A DNA stretch of 64,000 bases from Vitreimonas flagellata (GCF_004634425.1 NZ_SBJL01000002.1:248001-312000), one strand, 5' to 3'. Numbered from the stretch's first letter, positions 17,920 to 27,035 are shown. The notes: generated by a model from the letters alone, not told the origin. Numbers and translations are program-made.

Positions 17920-18828
17920 TCACTCCACCTTCGCCAGGAAATCCAGCACTGCGTCCCAGGCTTCCGGCTCGTCCAGCATCGGCGCGTGGCCGATGCTTTC
18001 GACGTTCACACTATCCATATCCGGCTTGAGTTCGCGCATGTGCGCGACCACATCCTCGCCGAACAAATCCGAGATCGCGCCGCGTACCGAGAGCACAGGC
18101 TTGGTGGCCAACGCTTGAAACAGCGGCGACAAGTCCGTCGGCGGCGCCTCTTCGTCGAAATCGACGAACGAGAGCGCGATGTGCGGATCGTAATCGAGCT
18201 CAACGCGGCCATCATCGAGCGCACGATGCGTGCGGCGCGCGAACGCAAGCCAAAACGCTTCATCATCGGCGCGCTCAGGATAGGCCGAGCCATTGATCGC
18301 GCGAACCGCTTCCGCCGCCGCGTTCCAATCCGCCACCGGCACGACATGGCCGACATAGCCCGCAATCCGCGCCAAGCCCGCTGCGTTCAGCTTCGGGCCG
18401 ACATCGTTCAGCACCGACGCCGCGATCCGATCCGGCGCCATCGTCGCCAGCACCATCGTGATCAGGCCGCCCATCGACGTGCCGATGAACACCGCTTTCG
18501 GGATCGAGAGCTCGTCCATCAGCTTCAGCACGTCTTGCGCGTACACCGCCGGCACATAGTGCGCTGGATCAGGATCGTTCGCGCTCTGCCCACGCCCGCG
18601 CATGTCCGCGGCGATCACGCGACGGCCAAGCGCGGCGATACGCGGCGCTATCACTTCAAAGTCGCGTGAATTGCGTGTCAGCCCATGCAGGCAGATCACC
18701 GGCAGGCCCGTCTGCGGCAGCAGCGGCGGATAATCGCGCGCGTAGAGCGCCAAGCCATCGACGGTCGCGATGACGCGTTCTTCGAAGCCGCCAATGGCGA
18801 CGGGCGCGCCGAAATCCATGCCTGTCAT
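17920..18828 (-). CDS. Alpha/beta hydrolase
   Basis: A 302-residue alpha/beta hydrolase. The oxyanion motif is CLHGLTRN, the nucleophile elbow GTSMGGLI, the acid lies near LFGEDVV and the His in IGHAPMLDEPEAW. DMRGRGQSA is the usual cap-strand motif. Similar proteins include 3-oxoadipate enol-lactonases and esterases, but the neighbours give no pathway. Downstream (3') end is close to the convergent DUF2189 gene. Confidence 0.85.
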   Translation of the reverse strand: MTGMDFGAPVAIGGFEERVIATVDGLALYARDYPPLLPQTGLPVICLHGLTRNSRDFEVIAPRIAALGRRVIAADMRGRGQSANDPDPAHYVPAVYAQDVLKLMDELSIPKAVFIGTSMGGLITMVLATMAPDRIAASVLNDVGPKLNAAGLARIAGYVGHVVPVADWNAAAEAVRAINGSAYPERADDEAFWLAFARRTHRALDDGRVELDYDPHIALSFVDFDEEAPPTDLSPLFQALATKPVLSVRGAISDLFGEDVVAHMRELKPDMDSVNVESIGHAPMLDEPEAWDAVLDFLAKVE

Positions 18829-18831
18829 CTC

Positions 18832-19293
18832 CTAACCTGCGCGCCCTTGCGTCGCCGTGGCGTTGGCGTCGACATAGTCAACCGCGCCCATCGCCTGCAA
18901 GCGCGCAAGCCATTGCTGCTGCACACGCGCGCGCTCATTCGCCGGAATGGCTTGGCACGTCACCAAAACGATCTCGGCGCCGCCGACGGTAAAGCGATCG
19001 AAGCAGAGCCCCGCGAACGCGCTCTGACGTCCAAGTTGAATCTCAACCTGCCGCTGCGCCGCTTGCGTTTGCCCACGCGCCGCTTGCGCTTGCGCACGCG
19101 CGATCGGGCCGGAACCTTGGAAGCGCACGATGAACGCGACCTGCGCAGTCTGCGCCGGCGCTTGTGCGATCTCGAACACGGTTTGCGGCTCGGCCTGCGC
19201 CGCGCGTTCCGGCTGCAACGCCACCACGATCAGCACCGCCATCAGCGCGCCCGTCACGGCCATGCCCCAGAGACGCAGCGCGGCCAGACTCAT
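18832..19293 (-). CDS. Small membrane-anchored protein coupled to the S8 protease
   Basis: A 153-residue protein. The ATG at 19293 overlaps the stop of the subtilase by four bases (ATGA). It has one N-terminal membrane segment (about 8-26), then an Ala/Gln-rich stretch, and a C-terminal part with one Cys pair (LCFDRFTVGGAEIVLVTCQA). The end of the protein (MGAVDYVDANA) resembles the end of a subtilase propeptide; the partner protease itself has FEYVEPNYI at that place. It may therefore act as an I9-like inhibitor or chaperone. That is inference from a short likeness and gene order. Confidence 0.7.
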   Translation of the reverse strand: MSLAALRLWGMAVTGALMAVLIVVALQPERAAQAEPQTVFEIAQAPAQTAQVAFIVRFQGSGPIARAQAQAARGQTQAAQRQVEIQLGRQSAFAGLCFDRFTVGGAEIVLVTCQAIPANERARVQQQWLARLQAMGAVDYVDANATATQGRAG

Positions 19294-21350
19294 GGCGGTG
19301 AAGCTCCCGCACCTGCTGCAGCTGGCGCCTGCACAGCGCGCGCAAGATCGAGCATGCCTCGCCCGCTCGGCCGCGCGCACGTCGGCGAACCCGTCGCGAT
19401 CGGCGTCGCGTTACGCGAGCGCGCGCATTCGATCTCGCCATAATTGGCGCCGTGCGGCGCGATTGCGCGCGTGAACAGCACATCTTCCAATTGCCGACCT
19501 CGCAACCCCGTCTGCGCGGCGATCAGCGCCAACGCCGCCGACACATGCGGCGCCGCCATCGAGGTGCCTTGCAGGAACGAATAATAGCAGCGCTCGGTCG
19601 AGTTCGAGTTCAGCGGATCATAGCAACCCGCCGCCGTCGCCCGCGTCGAGAGCACGCCATCGGGGCGCCCGTCGCCATCGCTGTCGGAGAACATATCGCC
19701 GCCTGGCGCGAGCAAATCGATCTCCGGCCCGAAGTTCGAATAGAGCGACAAGCCGCCACGCGCATCATTGGCGCCGACCACAACCACATTGTTGCAATTC
19801 GCCGGCGCGTAGAGCCGCGCTTGGTTGGCCTTGTTTCCCGCAGCGACGACCACAACCACATTCCGCGCCGCCGCCGCATCGATCGCCGCTTGCATCGAGG
19901 CCGGGCACGGCGCTTGGATCGACAAGCTCATATTGATGATGTCGGCCGGGTTGCGGTTGACGATCTGCTGGCCCGCCGCGTTCACCGCCGGCGCAATGCC
20001 CGCCGCCCAGCGAATGCCGGAGACGATATCCGCCAGCTCGCCGCCGCAGCGGCCGAGCACACGCACCGGGATCACAGTGACGTCCCAAGCGCCGCCCGCG
20101 ACGCCGCGCCGATCGTTCGTGGCCGCGGCGCCTATCGTGCCGGCGACATGGGTCCCGTGATACGAATTTTCCGTCGCCGTACCGCAGCGATCGCCGGCGT
20201 CGTTCGCGTCCGCGTCGATCCCGTCGCTATCGCCGCCGCGCTCGGGGTTGTTGATGAGATCAACGCCGGCCGCGATGTTTGGCGAGCCTTGAATATCCGG
20301 GTGCGAGAGATCGAGCCCCGTATCCAACACCGCAACACGCACATTGCGCGAGCCGACCTGCGCCGCTTCCCAGAAACGCACGAAACCCGCACCGCCCGGC
20401 GATTGGCCTTCGCCTGCGCCAGGCGTGCGATAATGCCATTGCAGCGCATAGAGCGGATCGTTCGGCACGCCGCCGACAACAGCTGGCGTCGGCGTCGTTG
20501 GCGCAGGACTCGTCGGCTGCGTACCTGGCGTGCTCGGCTGCTGCGGACGCGGACTCGTGCTCGGCGGCGGCGGCGTTTGATCGCGACGCGGCGGCAGCGT
20601 GAAGCCCGACGACGCGATGTAGTTCGGTTCCACATATTCAAACTGGCGCGACGCTGTCAGACGCTGGATCGCGCAGCGCGTCGCCAACGCCAAATCCTGC
20701 TCCAATTGGCCCTGCGTGACGATGCGCGGGCAACGATCCGCCTCGTTCCACTCGACCGCCGCTGGCGGCGCTTCCGCCACGGTCGCCTCACCACCTTGCT
20801 GCGCCATGCCCATCGTGGTCGGCGAAGCGCCCGAGCCCGCCAAGCTCACCGTCACCACGCCACCCGGGCGCACGACGATCTCTCCATCAATGCCCAAGCG
20901 CCCGAGCACATCGCGCGCCGCCGTCCGCGCCGCCTCCGACGCTTCGGCTTCCGCGCGCGTGCGCACTTGCGCGATCACGTTCTCCGGCAATTGCTCCAAA
21001 GCTTCCGTGCCGCCCGCGCGCAATGAGCGCACGAAATTGCTGGCGAGCCCCATCTCGCTCGCCGTCTCCGACAATTCCTGTTCGACCATCGCGCCGACTA
21101 GAATTTCGCCAGGGGCTATCAGTACCGGCTCCGGCGCCAGCATCGCCGCGATCTGATCCTGTGGCTGCACCGAGCCTGCGAGCGCGCGCGCTTCGAGCGG
21201 CACGTCGTCCAACGGCGCCGGCCCCGGCCCTTCGGCTTGCTCCGAGCCGCCCCGCATATCTTCGATCACTTGGCCGATCTGGTCGCACGCGCCCAGCGCC
21301 AATACAGGCGCCAGGATCAACGCAGCCAAACTCCAGCGACGATGCGACAT
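19290..21350 (-). CDS. S8 (subtilisin-like) serine protease, lipoprotein
   Basis: A 686-residue protein. The start at 21350 gives a signal peptide with lipobox LGAC; the in-frame extension upstream is non-conserved in type. A prodomain-like region ends in FEYVEPNYIASSG. A Pro/Thr-rich linker of about 40 residues follows, then the S8 catalytic domain: Asp in AVLDTGLDLSHPD, His in SYHGTHVAGT, Ser in QGTSMAAPHV. A calcium-like loop DSDGDGRPDG lies within the catalytic domain. It is probably anchored in the outer membrane. It is translationally coupled to the small downstream protein. Confidence 0.92.
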   Translation of the reverse strand: MSHRRWSLAALILAPVLALGACDQIGQVIEDMRGGSEQAEGPGPAPLDDVPLEARALAGSVQPQDQIAAMLAPEPVLIAPGEILVGAMVEQELSETASEMGLASNFVRSLRAGGTEALEQLPENVIAQVRTRAEAEASEAARTAARDVLGRLGIDGEIVVRPGGVVTVSLAGSGASPTTMGMAQQGGEATVAEAPPAAVEWNEADRCPRIVTQGQLEQDLALATRCAIQRLTASRQFEYVEPNYIASSGFTLPPRRDQTPPPPSTSPRPQQPSTPGTQPTSPAPTTPTPAVVGGVPNDPLYALQWHYRTPGAGEGQSPGGAGFVRFWEAAQVGSRNVRVAVLDTGLDLSHPDIQGSPNIAAGVDLINNPERGGDSDGIDADANDAGDRCGTATENSYHGTHVAGTIGAAATNDRRGVAGGAWDVTVIPVRVLGRCGGELADIVSGIRWAAGIAPAVNAAGQQIVNRNPADIINMSLSIQAPCPASMQAAIDAAAARNVVVVVAAGNKANQARLYAPANCNNVVVVGANDARGGLSLYSNFGPEIDLLAPGGDMFSDSDGDGRPDGVLSTRATAAGCYDPLNSNSTERCYYSFLQGTSMAAPHVSAALALIAAQTGLRGRQLEDVLFTRAIAPHGANYGEIECARSRNATPIATGSPTCARPSGRGMLDLARAVQAPAAAGAGASPP

Positions 21351-21449
21351 GCTTGGCTCCCCACGCGTTTTGCCGGTAACTAGACCTTCTAAACTGGCCT
21401 CCCCCGATGACAAGGCGATGTCGGACCGGCCCCGTGGACAAAGAGTTCC

Positions 21450-22142
21450 GTGAGCATTTTCCCCTTAGCGGCGAATTTGGCGGCGGCGCGGCAACCCGAT
21501 GCGCCGCGCGCCCGCACTGAGGACGAGGCGACCACGCTCGCCGGCGGTCCAGTGTTCCTCGCCGTCGAGGAATTGCCCGACGTCTTCGAGACACCCGCCG
21601 ACGCAGAAGCCGCCGTGCCCGAGCTTTACGGCTCTGGATTGTACGAGCTCGTCTGGCGCGACGGCTGGCGTGTGGTCATGCGCTATTGGCGCCCAGCGCC
21701 TCCCGCCCCTGTCGCGCGCTCCGGCGAAGCCGCGGTCAAAAAGCCGCTCGGTCGCGCCCGCACGCCCGAGCAAGCGCGCGATCTCTTGGGCGCGCCGGCC
21801 GAACTCGTCAGCGAAGCGCTGCCCAATCTCTATGTCGACCACAAGCAGCTGATGAAGCGCTGGGGCGATTTCGTGCGCAACGGCCTCGCCGAGATCATCG
21901 AACGCGAAGGCAAGTTCGCCGTGAGCATCACCTTCTGGCGCCCGATGCACGCGCCAGGCATCGCCGCCCGCCTCGCGCCCGTCGAACGCATCGAACTCGC
22001 CGAACGCGTCGCCGCTCCCATGCGCGGCCCCGAGCCGCAACAAGATCTAGACATCGGCCTCTTCGAAGACATCGCGCCTGAGAATCCGGGCGTCGTACTG
22101 GTTACCGAAGAAGGCGACGGAAGATTTCGCGGGAGCGAGTAG
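21450..22142 (+). CDS. Unknown protein with duplicated half-domain
   Basis: A 230-residue protein starting at GTG 21450. It is divergent from the subtilase. The two halves share a pattern: a helical or acidic start, then a tryptophan-rich strand (YELVWRDGWRVVMRYWRPA in the first half; FAVSITFWRPMHAP in the second), suggesting an internal repeat. No known family is recognised. No signal peptide is seen, so it is likely cytosolic. Confidence 0.6.
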   Translation: MSIFPLAANLAAARQPDAPRARTEDEATTLAGGPVFLAVEELPDVFETPADAEAAVPELYGSGLYELVWRDGWRVVMRYWRPAPPAPVARSGEAAVKKPLGRARTPEQARDLLGAPAELVSEALPNLYVDHKQLMKRWGDFVRNGLAEIIEREGKFAVSITFWRPMHAPGIAARLAPVERIELAERVAAPMRGPEPQQDLDIGLFEDIAPENPGVVLVTEEGDGRFRGSE

Positions 22143-22165
22143 GCGTTTGTGCGTCTGCTCGTTCG

Positions 22166-22498
22166 TCACCAACTCGCGCCGTCGACCTTCTTAACCGGTG
22201 TCTCATCCCACGCGCCCAACGGAAGCATGCGTGCGTTCACACCCATGCGGTCATAGCTCTTGTCCACTGCCGTCCACCACATGAGGCATCGGCACGTTTT
22301 GCAGTGGTGCATTTCCAACATGCGGTCGCCACGCATGTAGATATCGGTGGGGCCAGTCATCGTGACTTTCGTCGGCGAGTAATAGGCCCAGAGTCCGCCG
22401 GACCGGCGGCAGATGCCGCAATTGCACTCTGTCATCTCTTCCAGCGCGCCGTCCACGGCGTATCGCACCGCGCCGCAATCACACGAGCCCTCAAGCAT
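22166..22498 (-). CDS. GFA/CENP-V family zinc-binding protein
   Basis: A 110-residue protein with the Cys pairs of the glutathione-dependent formaldehyde-activating (GFA) fold: CDCGAVRY, CNCGICRR, and HHCKTCRC. These bind structural and catalytic zinc. The family name comes from Gfa of Paracoccus, but most members have no proved activity. It is a single gene, convergent with the unknown 21450 gene. Confidence 0.88.
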   Translation of the reverse strand: MLEGSCDCGAVRYAVDGALEEMTECNCGICRRSGGLWAYYSPTKVTMTGPTDIYMRGDRMLEMHHCKTCRCLMWWTAVDKSYDRMGVNARMLPLGAWDETPVKKVDGASW

Positions 22499-22628
22499 TG
22501 GCTAACCTTTCACTTAAGCAGACATGCTACCGTAACGTGCGACCGACAAACCAGCGTCAGCAACTGAGATCGGCTGAGCGAGGACGCCTTCCGGGGCGGA
22601 CATGAGCAGCTCATGTTATGATGCGCAT

Positions 22629-22833
22629 ATGCCAAGCCAGAGACAGTCATTCTTCAACAGCACCTCGGGTCCTCTGGAGGTTATGGTGGAGCCGACTCCC
22701 GATCGATACGTTCTCGCGCCTCATGCTGAGATGGTCATAGAGGCCGAATACGAGGGCCGCCCGCTTCCACAGCGCCTGGCTGCTCGCCGAACGCTACGAA
22801 GCCCTGCTGCGCGTCTTCAACAATCCAGCACCT
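22629..22833 (+). pseudogene. Frameshifted or deleted small-gene remnant
   Basis: The first 43 codons look coding (SFFNSTSGPLEVMVEPTP and DRYVLAPHAEMVIEAEYEG). After this the frame degenerates to Arg/Pro-rich sequence. The +1 frame then gives a clean coherent stretch with FHSAWLLAERYEALLRVF and a stop at 22831-22833. Either a frameshift split one gene of about 65 codons, or a deletion joined parts of two genes. No ribosome-binding site is evident. Confidence 0.45.
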
Positions 22834-23060
22834 TAGGCGCGCCGCCTGGCCGCGCGCCTGCACGCCACGCCACACCGGCGAGCGCCCGCGCTCCGCGAAC
22901 CGCAAGGCGTAGCGGACCTCATCGGCCGCGAAAATTTCGAGAGACTCGACAGAGCAGCAACGCGCACGGACACGAGCTGAAATCATGCTCTCGCATGACC
23001 CTTCGTACTACAATTCAACCGTGAAGCCGCGCTTCACGCGGGCAAACATGCTGCGCGCTT

Positions 23061-23083
23061 CCCTCCCCACTTCGTGAGGAGGG
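23061..23083 (-). terminator. Hairpin after nitronate monooxygenase gene
   Basis: CCCTCC and GGAGGG arms with an 11-base loop lie immediately after the stop codon of the minus-strand gene. There is no T-run, so termination is uncertain. Confidence 0.3.
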
Positions 23084-23084
23084 A

Positions 23085-24227
23085 TTATTCCAAAAACCCG
23101 CCCAACCGTTCGTACGCGGCGAGGAAGTCTTCCTTGAATTTCTGCACCACGGCGCCGGCGCTCATCGTCTCGTTCATGAGCCCGACGCCCTGGCCCACCC
23201 AATAGGTCGCCAATTGTTTCGCGCCCTCGTGATTACCCTGCGAGAGTTTATCGACGAGCCGCAACGGCGGCTCTGACACGAGCGATTGCAGCGGCATCGG
23301 CAGCGGCTTCGGCGCATTCTCCGCTTCCCACGCATCGGTCCACGGCGAGCGCAATTGCCGCGAAGGTTTGCCGGTGCGCGAGCGCGAGCGCACTGTGTCG
23401 CGCGAGGACGCTGCGATCATTTTTTCTTTCACGATCGGATTGGTCTCAGCCTCCGTCGTCGTCAGCCACACCGAGCCGCACCACGCGCCGGCCGCGCCCA
23501 TGCACATCGAAGCCGCCATTTGTGCGCCCGTCACGATGCCGCCCGCTGCGAGGATCGGCGTCTTCGCGCCGATCTTCGCCAATGCGTCGGCGACTTCCGG
23601 CACCAGCACCATCGTGGATACATCGCCGCAATGGCCGCCCGCCTCACCGCCGGCGACGACGAGAATATCGACGCCCGCCTGCACTTGCGCGATCGCATGC
23701 TCCTTCGCCCCAACCAACGCCGCCACCGCGACGCCGTGTTGCTTGCCCTTCTCCAGCATCGCCTTCGGCGGCACGCCCAGCGCATTGGCGATCAGCTTGA
23801 TCGGATATTCGAACGCGACATCCAGACTGGTCGCGGCGCCATCCTCGCGCAGATTGCGCGCAAAGCCCGTCGCGCCACGGCGCGCTTCTTCGAGATCGCC
23901 CGCATCGACGCCATGCTTGCTCAACACGCTCGCGGCAAAATCCGTGTGTGTCTTCGGCACGGCGGCGACGATCTGATCGACGTCGAACTTCTGGCCTTTG
24001 CCTTCGAACTCGTTCGGGACGATGAGATCGACGCCGTAGGGCTTGCCGCCGCAATGCGCATCGATCCAGTCGAGCTCCTCACGCAAATGCTGCGGCGACG
24101 TGCCGGCCGCGCCAAACACGCCCATGCCGCCTGCGCGTGACACAGCCGCGACCACATCGCGGCAATGCGAGAACGCGAGCAGCGGAAATTCAATGCCGAG
24201 CATGTCGCAAATCGGCGAACGCATCAT
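23085..24227 (-). CDS. Nitronate monooxygenase family flavoprotein
   Basis: A 380-residue FMN-dependent TIM-barrel protein of the 2-nitropropane dioxygenase family. Visible are the start PICDMLGIEFPLLAFSHC, the loop VVAGGEAGGHCGD with the conserved His that acts as base in this family, and the phosphate-binding AAGGIVTGAQMAA. Members oxidise nitronates or propionate-3-nitronate, but many annotated ones act as quinone or enoyl reductases. The C-terminal 60 residues (GVGLMNETMSAGAVV) are as in the class II type. It is monocistronic. Confidence 0.85.
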   Translation of the reverse strand: MMRSPICDMLGIEFPLLAFSHCRDVVAAVSRAGGMGVFGAAGTSPQHLREELDWIDAHCGGKPYGVDLIVPNEFEGKGQKFDVDQIVAAVPKTHTDFAASVLSKHGVDAGDLEEARRGATGFARNLREDGAATSLDVAFEYPIKLIANALGVPPKAMLEKGKQHGVAVAALVGAKEHAIAQVQAGVDILVVAGGEAGGHCGDVSTMVLVPEVADALAKIGAKTPILAAGGIVTGAQMAASMCMGAAGAWCGSVWLTTTEAETNPIVKEKMIAASSRDTVRSRSRTGKPSRQLRSPWTDAWEAENAPKPLPMPLQSLVSEPPLRLVDKLSQGNHEGAKQLATYWVGQGVGLMNETMSAGAVVQKFKEDFLAAYERLGGFLE

Positions 24228-24262
24228 GGCGGCCCTCCCTTGTTTTGGGAGAGCCTAAGCCC

Positions 24263-26143
24263 TCAAAGCGGCAGCGTCACGCGCAACAGCGCGCCTCTCT
24301 CTGCGTCAAGGATCACAATCGCGCCGCCATGCGCACGCGCGATCGATTGCGCCGCCGCCAAGCCGAGGCCTGCGCCGCGCGTGCCTTCCTCGTTCAAGCG
24401 CACGAACGGCTCGAACACACTCTCGCGCTGCTCCGCCGGTATGCCGGGACCATCGTCCGCGACGTCAACCACGACTTGCGTCTCTTCGCGCGTGAGATTG
24501 ATCCGCGCCCGCTCGCCGTACTTGAGCGCGTTCTCAACGAGGTTGCCGAAGAGCCGCTTCAGGCCCAGCGATTGGCCCGTGATGATGAGACGATCCTCGC
24601 CCGTGAACGTCACGTCGCGGCCCGCTTCGCAATGATCGCTGGCGATGCTCTCCAGCAGTGACGACAGATCAAGCCGCACGCGCGCCTCTTCGGCCGGATC
24701 GTCGCGCGCGAACGCAATGAAGCTCGCCACCAAAGCTTCAACTTCGCCAATCTCTTTGGCCATGCGTTCGCGCTGCTCCGGTAGCGCATGCTCGGCCGCC
24801 AAGCGCAATCGCATCAAGGGCGTGCGCATATCGTGCGCGACCGCGGCGAGCGTTTTGGTGCGATCCGCGATCAACGCGCGCAAGCGCGCCTGCATCGTAT
24901 TGACCGCACGAGCAGCGCCGCGCAGCTCTTGCGGGCCCTCTTCTTTTACTGGCTCGCTTTGCGGATCGACGCCGACAGCTTGCACGGCCTCAGAGAAATT
25001 CCGGATCGGCCGCGTCAGCCGGCGCGTGAACAACATCGCCAACAGAGACAACACCAAGAGCGTACCGCCGATCACGCCAGCCGCGCGCAACACCCAGCCG
25101 ATCTCGGCCCAGTTGCGGCCTTGCGTCATCACCAACCAGCGCCCGTCCGGCAATTCAGCGCCGACTTGGAAACCAGAGAGCAACACCACGCCTTCGGGCG
25201 CGGGCGCGAAAATCGGCGCCGGCGGCAAAGGCGGCGCCGGCGTCGTCGGCCAAGCACGCGTGTTTGCGCGCCCGCGCGGCGCGACCGGCGCTTCTGGCGC
25301 AACCGGCGGCGCAGGCGCTGCCGACACCTCGGGACCAACATTCGGCGGCGTGATGACAAGGACGTCGCGGATTTCGGGAATGTCCGGCACGTCTGGCGGG
25401 TTGATATGCACGACGTGATCGCCATGCTCGCCCATCGCGTCAGCGCGACGCTCGGCCAATTCCGCGCGACGCTCCGCGTCCGCCGCCAAACGCTCGGCCA
25501 TGCGCTCCGCCGCCTCGGCACGGTGTTCGGCCAAACGCTCCGCCGCCGCGGCGCGCGCTTCAGCAGCGCGTTCGGCCGCTTCTTGCGCGCGCTCCACTGC
25601 GCGTTCGATCGCATCGGCGCGGCGTTCCGCTTCGCGCTCGGCCGCCTCGACACGTCGCTCGGCCTGCGCCGCTTCGTGCTCGTGCTGATAATCAGCGCTC
25701 TCCATCTCGGCGCGCACGCGCTCAGCTTCAGCAGCCGCAAGTTCCGCATCGCGCGTCAGCTCGTCCATATTTGCGACGCGAAACACGATCGATTCATTGC
25801 GTTCGACGTGTTGGGCGTAGAGCCGCACTTGTTCGGGGCGCAATTCGAGCGCGATCGCCAGTTGCGCGGTCGCCGGGCGCACATGCACGGAATGCGTTTC
25901 GCGCGGCGGCTCGTCGCGCACCACCCAGGTGACGCCGTCCTCGTTCATCGGACGGCCTGCGGCGAGCATGTAATCGTAGCCCGCCTCGAAGTGATCGGTG
26001 ATCTTGTCGGCGCGCATCACGTCCGGCGGGCGCGGCGGCAGGAAGATAACGATCGCCAAAGTCGCCACGAACGCAGCCGCCAGCGCGAGCGCCACCAGTG
26101 CGCCGAGATACGCTGCAATAGGAAGGCCGCGGGCTTCGCGCAT
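24263..26143 (-). CDS. Sensor histidine kinase with long periplasmic coiled coil
   Basis: A 626-residue kinase. TM1 is at about 12-35. The periplasmic part holds a 100-residue Ala/Glu/Arg coiled coil (about 148-250, repeats of the AERRAEAAER type), then HGDHVVHI and a Pro-rich stretch. TM2 lies near 350-372, followed by a HAMP region, HisKA (His about 437 in VAHDMRTPLMRLRL), N box LVENALKYG, G1 DDGPGIP and G2 GAGLGLA. It is the EnvZ/CpxA class. Its start overlaps the stop of the response regulator (TGATG). The coil and HVV motif recur in the divergently encoded EF-hand protein. Confidence 0.9.
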   Translation of the reverse strand: MREARGLPIAAYLGALVALALAAAFVATLAIVIFLPPRPPDVMRADKITDHFEAGYDYMLAAGRPMNEDGVTWVVRDEPPRETHSVHVRPATAQLAIALELRPEQVRLYAQHVERNESIVFRVANMDELTRDAELAAAEAERVRAEMESADYQHEHEAAQAERRVEAAEREAERRADAIERAVERAQEAAERAAEARAAAAERLAEHRAEAAERMAERLAADAERRAELAERRADAMGEHGDHVVHINPPDVPDIPEIRDVLVITPPNVGPEVSAAPAPPVAPEAPVAPRGRANTRAWPTTPAPPLPPAPIFAPAPEGVVLLSGFQVGAELPDGRWLVMTQGRNWAEIGWVLRAAGVIGGTLLVLSLLAMLFTRRLTRPIRNFSEAVQAVGVDPQSEPVKEEGPQELRGAARAVNTMQARLRALIADRTKTLAAVAHDMRTPLMRLRLAAEHALPEQRERMAKEIGEVEALVASFIAFARDDPAEEARVRLDLSSLLESIASDHCEAGRDVTFTGEDRLIITGQSLGLKRLFGNLVENALKYGERARINLTREETQVVVDVADDGPGIPAEQRESVFEPFVRLNEEGTRGAGLGLAAAQSIARAHGGAIVILDAERGALLRVTLPL

Positions 26144-26853
26144 CAGGCGCTCGGCTTCACTGCAAAAAGATATCCCTCACCCCGTACGGTGCGGATAATT
26201 TCAGGCGCACCCGGTCGTTCGAGCTTGCGCCGCAGACGGCTCACTTGCACATCGACGGCGCGGTCGAACACATCGCCATCATTGTCGAACGCGAAATCCA
26301 GCAATTGCTCACGCGAGAGCACGCGCTGCGGCCGCTCCACGAACGCGCGCAACAAACGAAACTCGCCAGCCGACAAAGGGATCACAACATCATCGGGATC
26401 GATCAGCTCACGCCGCGCGATGTCCATACGAAAGCCGGCAAAGCGCACAGCGTCCGCGCTCGTGCGGTCGGCGTCGCGACCACGGCGCAGCACAGCGCGC
26501 GCCCGCGCCACGAGTTCGCGCGGATTACAGGGCTTTGGCAAATAATCGTCAGCGCCGATCTCGAGACCAACGATGCGGTCCGCATCATCGCCCAAAGCGG
26601 AAAGCATAATGATCGGCGGGCCGCCCTTGCCCGAAAGCCGCTTGCAGGCCGAGAGCCCATCTTCGCCCGGCATCATGAGATCGAGCACGATGAGATCGGC
26701 GCCCTTGGCCGCGAGCGCCTTCTCCATCGACGGCACGTCGCCGGCAGAATGCGCGCTAAAGCCCGCGCGCTGAAACACCTCGACCAGACCGGCGCGGATT
26801 TCCGGGTCGTCGTCGACGATCAGCACAGAGGGCGCTTGGACGGCTTCAGTCAT
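26143..26853 (-). CDS. OmpR-family response regulator
   Basis: A 236-residue regulator. The receiver domain has the acidic pair VDDDPE, the phosphorylated Asp in VLDLMMPGEDG, Ser/Thr as LSALGDD and Lys in YLPKPCNPRELV. The C-terminal winged helix has DRAVDVQVSRLRRKL and VRGEGYLF. The ATG at 26853 is chosen; 26862 is possible too. It pairs with the downstream kinase by a 1-base overlap. A direct repeat ATGTTTC-N4-ATGTTTC in the upstream gap is a candidate binding site, giving autoregulation and control of the EF-hand gene. Confidence 0.92.
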   Translation of the reverse strand: MTEAVQAPSVLIVDDDPEIRAGLVEVFQRAGFSAHSAGDVPSMEKALAAKGADLIVLDLMMPGEDGLSACKRLSGKGGPPIIMLSALGDDADRIVGLEIGADDYLPKPCNPRELVARARAVLRRGRDADRTSADAVRFAGFRMDIARRELIDPDDVVIPLSAGEFRLLRAFVERPQRVLSREQLLDFAFDNDGDVFDRAVDVQVSRLRRKLERPGAPEIIRTVRGEGYLFAVKPSA

Positions 26854-26933
26854 GGCGAGCATTGTAATAGCGCCAAAACCCTTAAAACAGGCGCCGCCCC
26901 AGCAGCGACGCATGGCCGGGAGATAGCTCGCCC

Positions 26934-26951
26934 ATGTTTCGCCAATGTTTC
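26934..26951. promoter_or_regulatory. Candidate OmpR-type direct repeat (ATGTTTC x2, 11-bp period)
   Basis: ATGTTTC at 26934-26940 and again at 26945-26951, spaced 11 bases start to start, the usual one-turn spacing of OmpR/PhoB family half-sites. It sits between the divergent regulator gene and the EF-hand gene, 85-100 bases before the latter. Confidence 0.5.
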
Positions 26952-27035
26952 AGCACTGACGTACGCAGGAAACGCTAGGCCCTCATGGTGGCCCCATCGA
27001 AAGCGCCCGTTCGGGCATGAGAGGGGTTATTCACC

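Larger units (their letters stand above)
22499..23084. other. 585-bp gap with degenerate coding remnants
   Basis: No intact gene is supported here. A coding-like start (from ATG 22629, with PLEVMVEPTPDRYVLAPHAE) changes to low-complexity Arg/Pro sequence around 22755. In the next frame a second coding-like piece (FHSAWLLAERYEALLRVF) ends at TAG 22833. The remaining bases to 23060 are GC-rich with no recognisable product. A short hairpin (GTGAAGC-CGC-GCTTCAC) occurs near 23021-23037. Confidence 0.5.

Noticed and set aside
19452-21026. Plus-strand frame of 524 codons, very Arg-rich.
   Set aside because: Shadow of the S8 protease gene; composition typical of GC-driven antisense frames.
25129-25749. 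Arg/Ser-rich minus frame inside the kinase gene.
   Set aside because: A frame-shifted reading of the coiled-coil repeats; the real kinase frame explains the sequence.
25440-25760. Short repeats in the kinase gene as a possible CRISPR or tandem-repeat array.
   Set aside because: They are codon-level repeats of the coiled coil, in frame and of varying length, without spacers.
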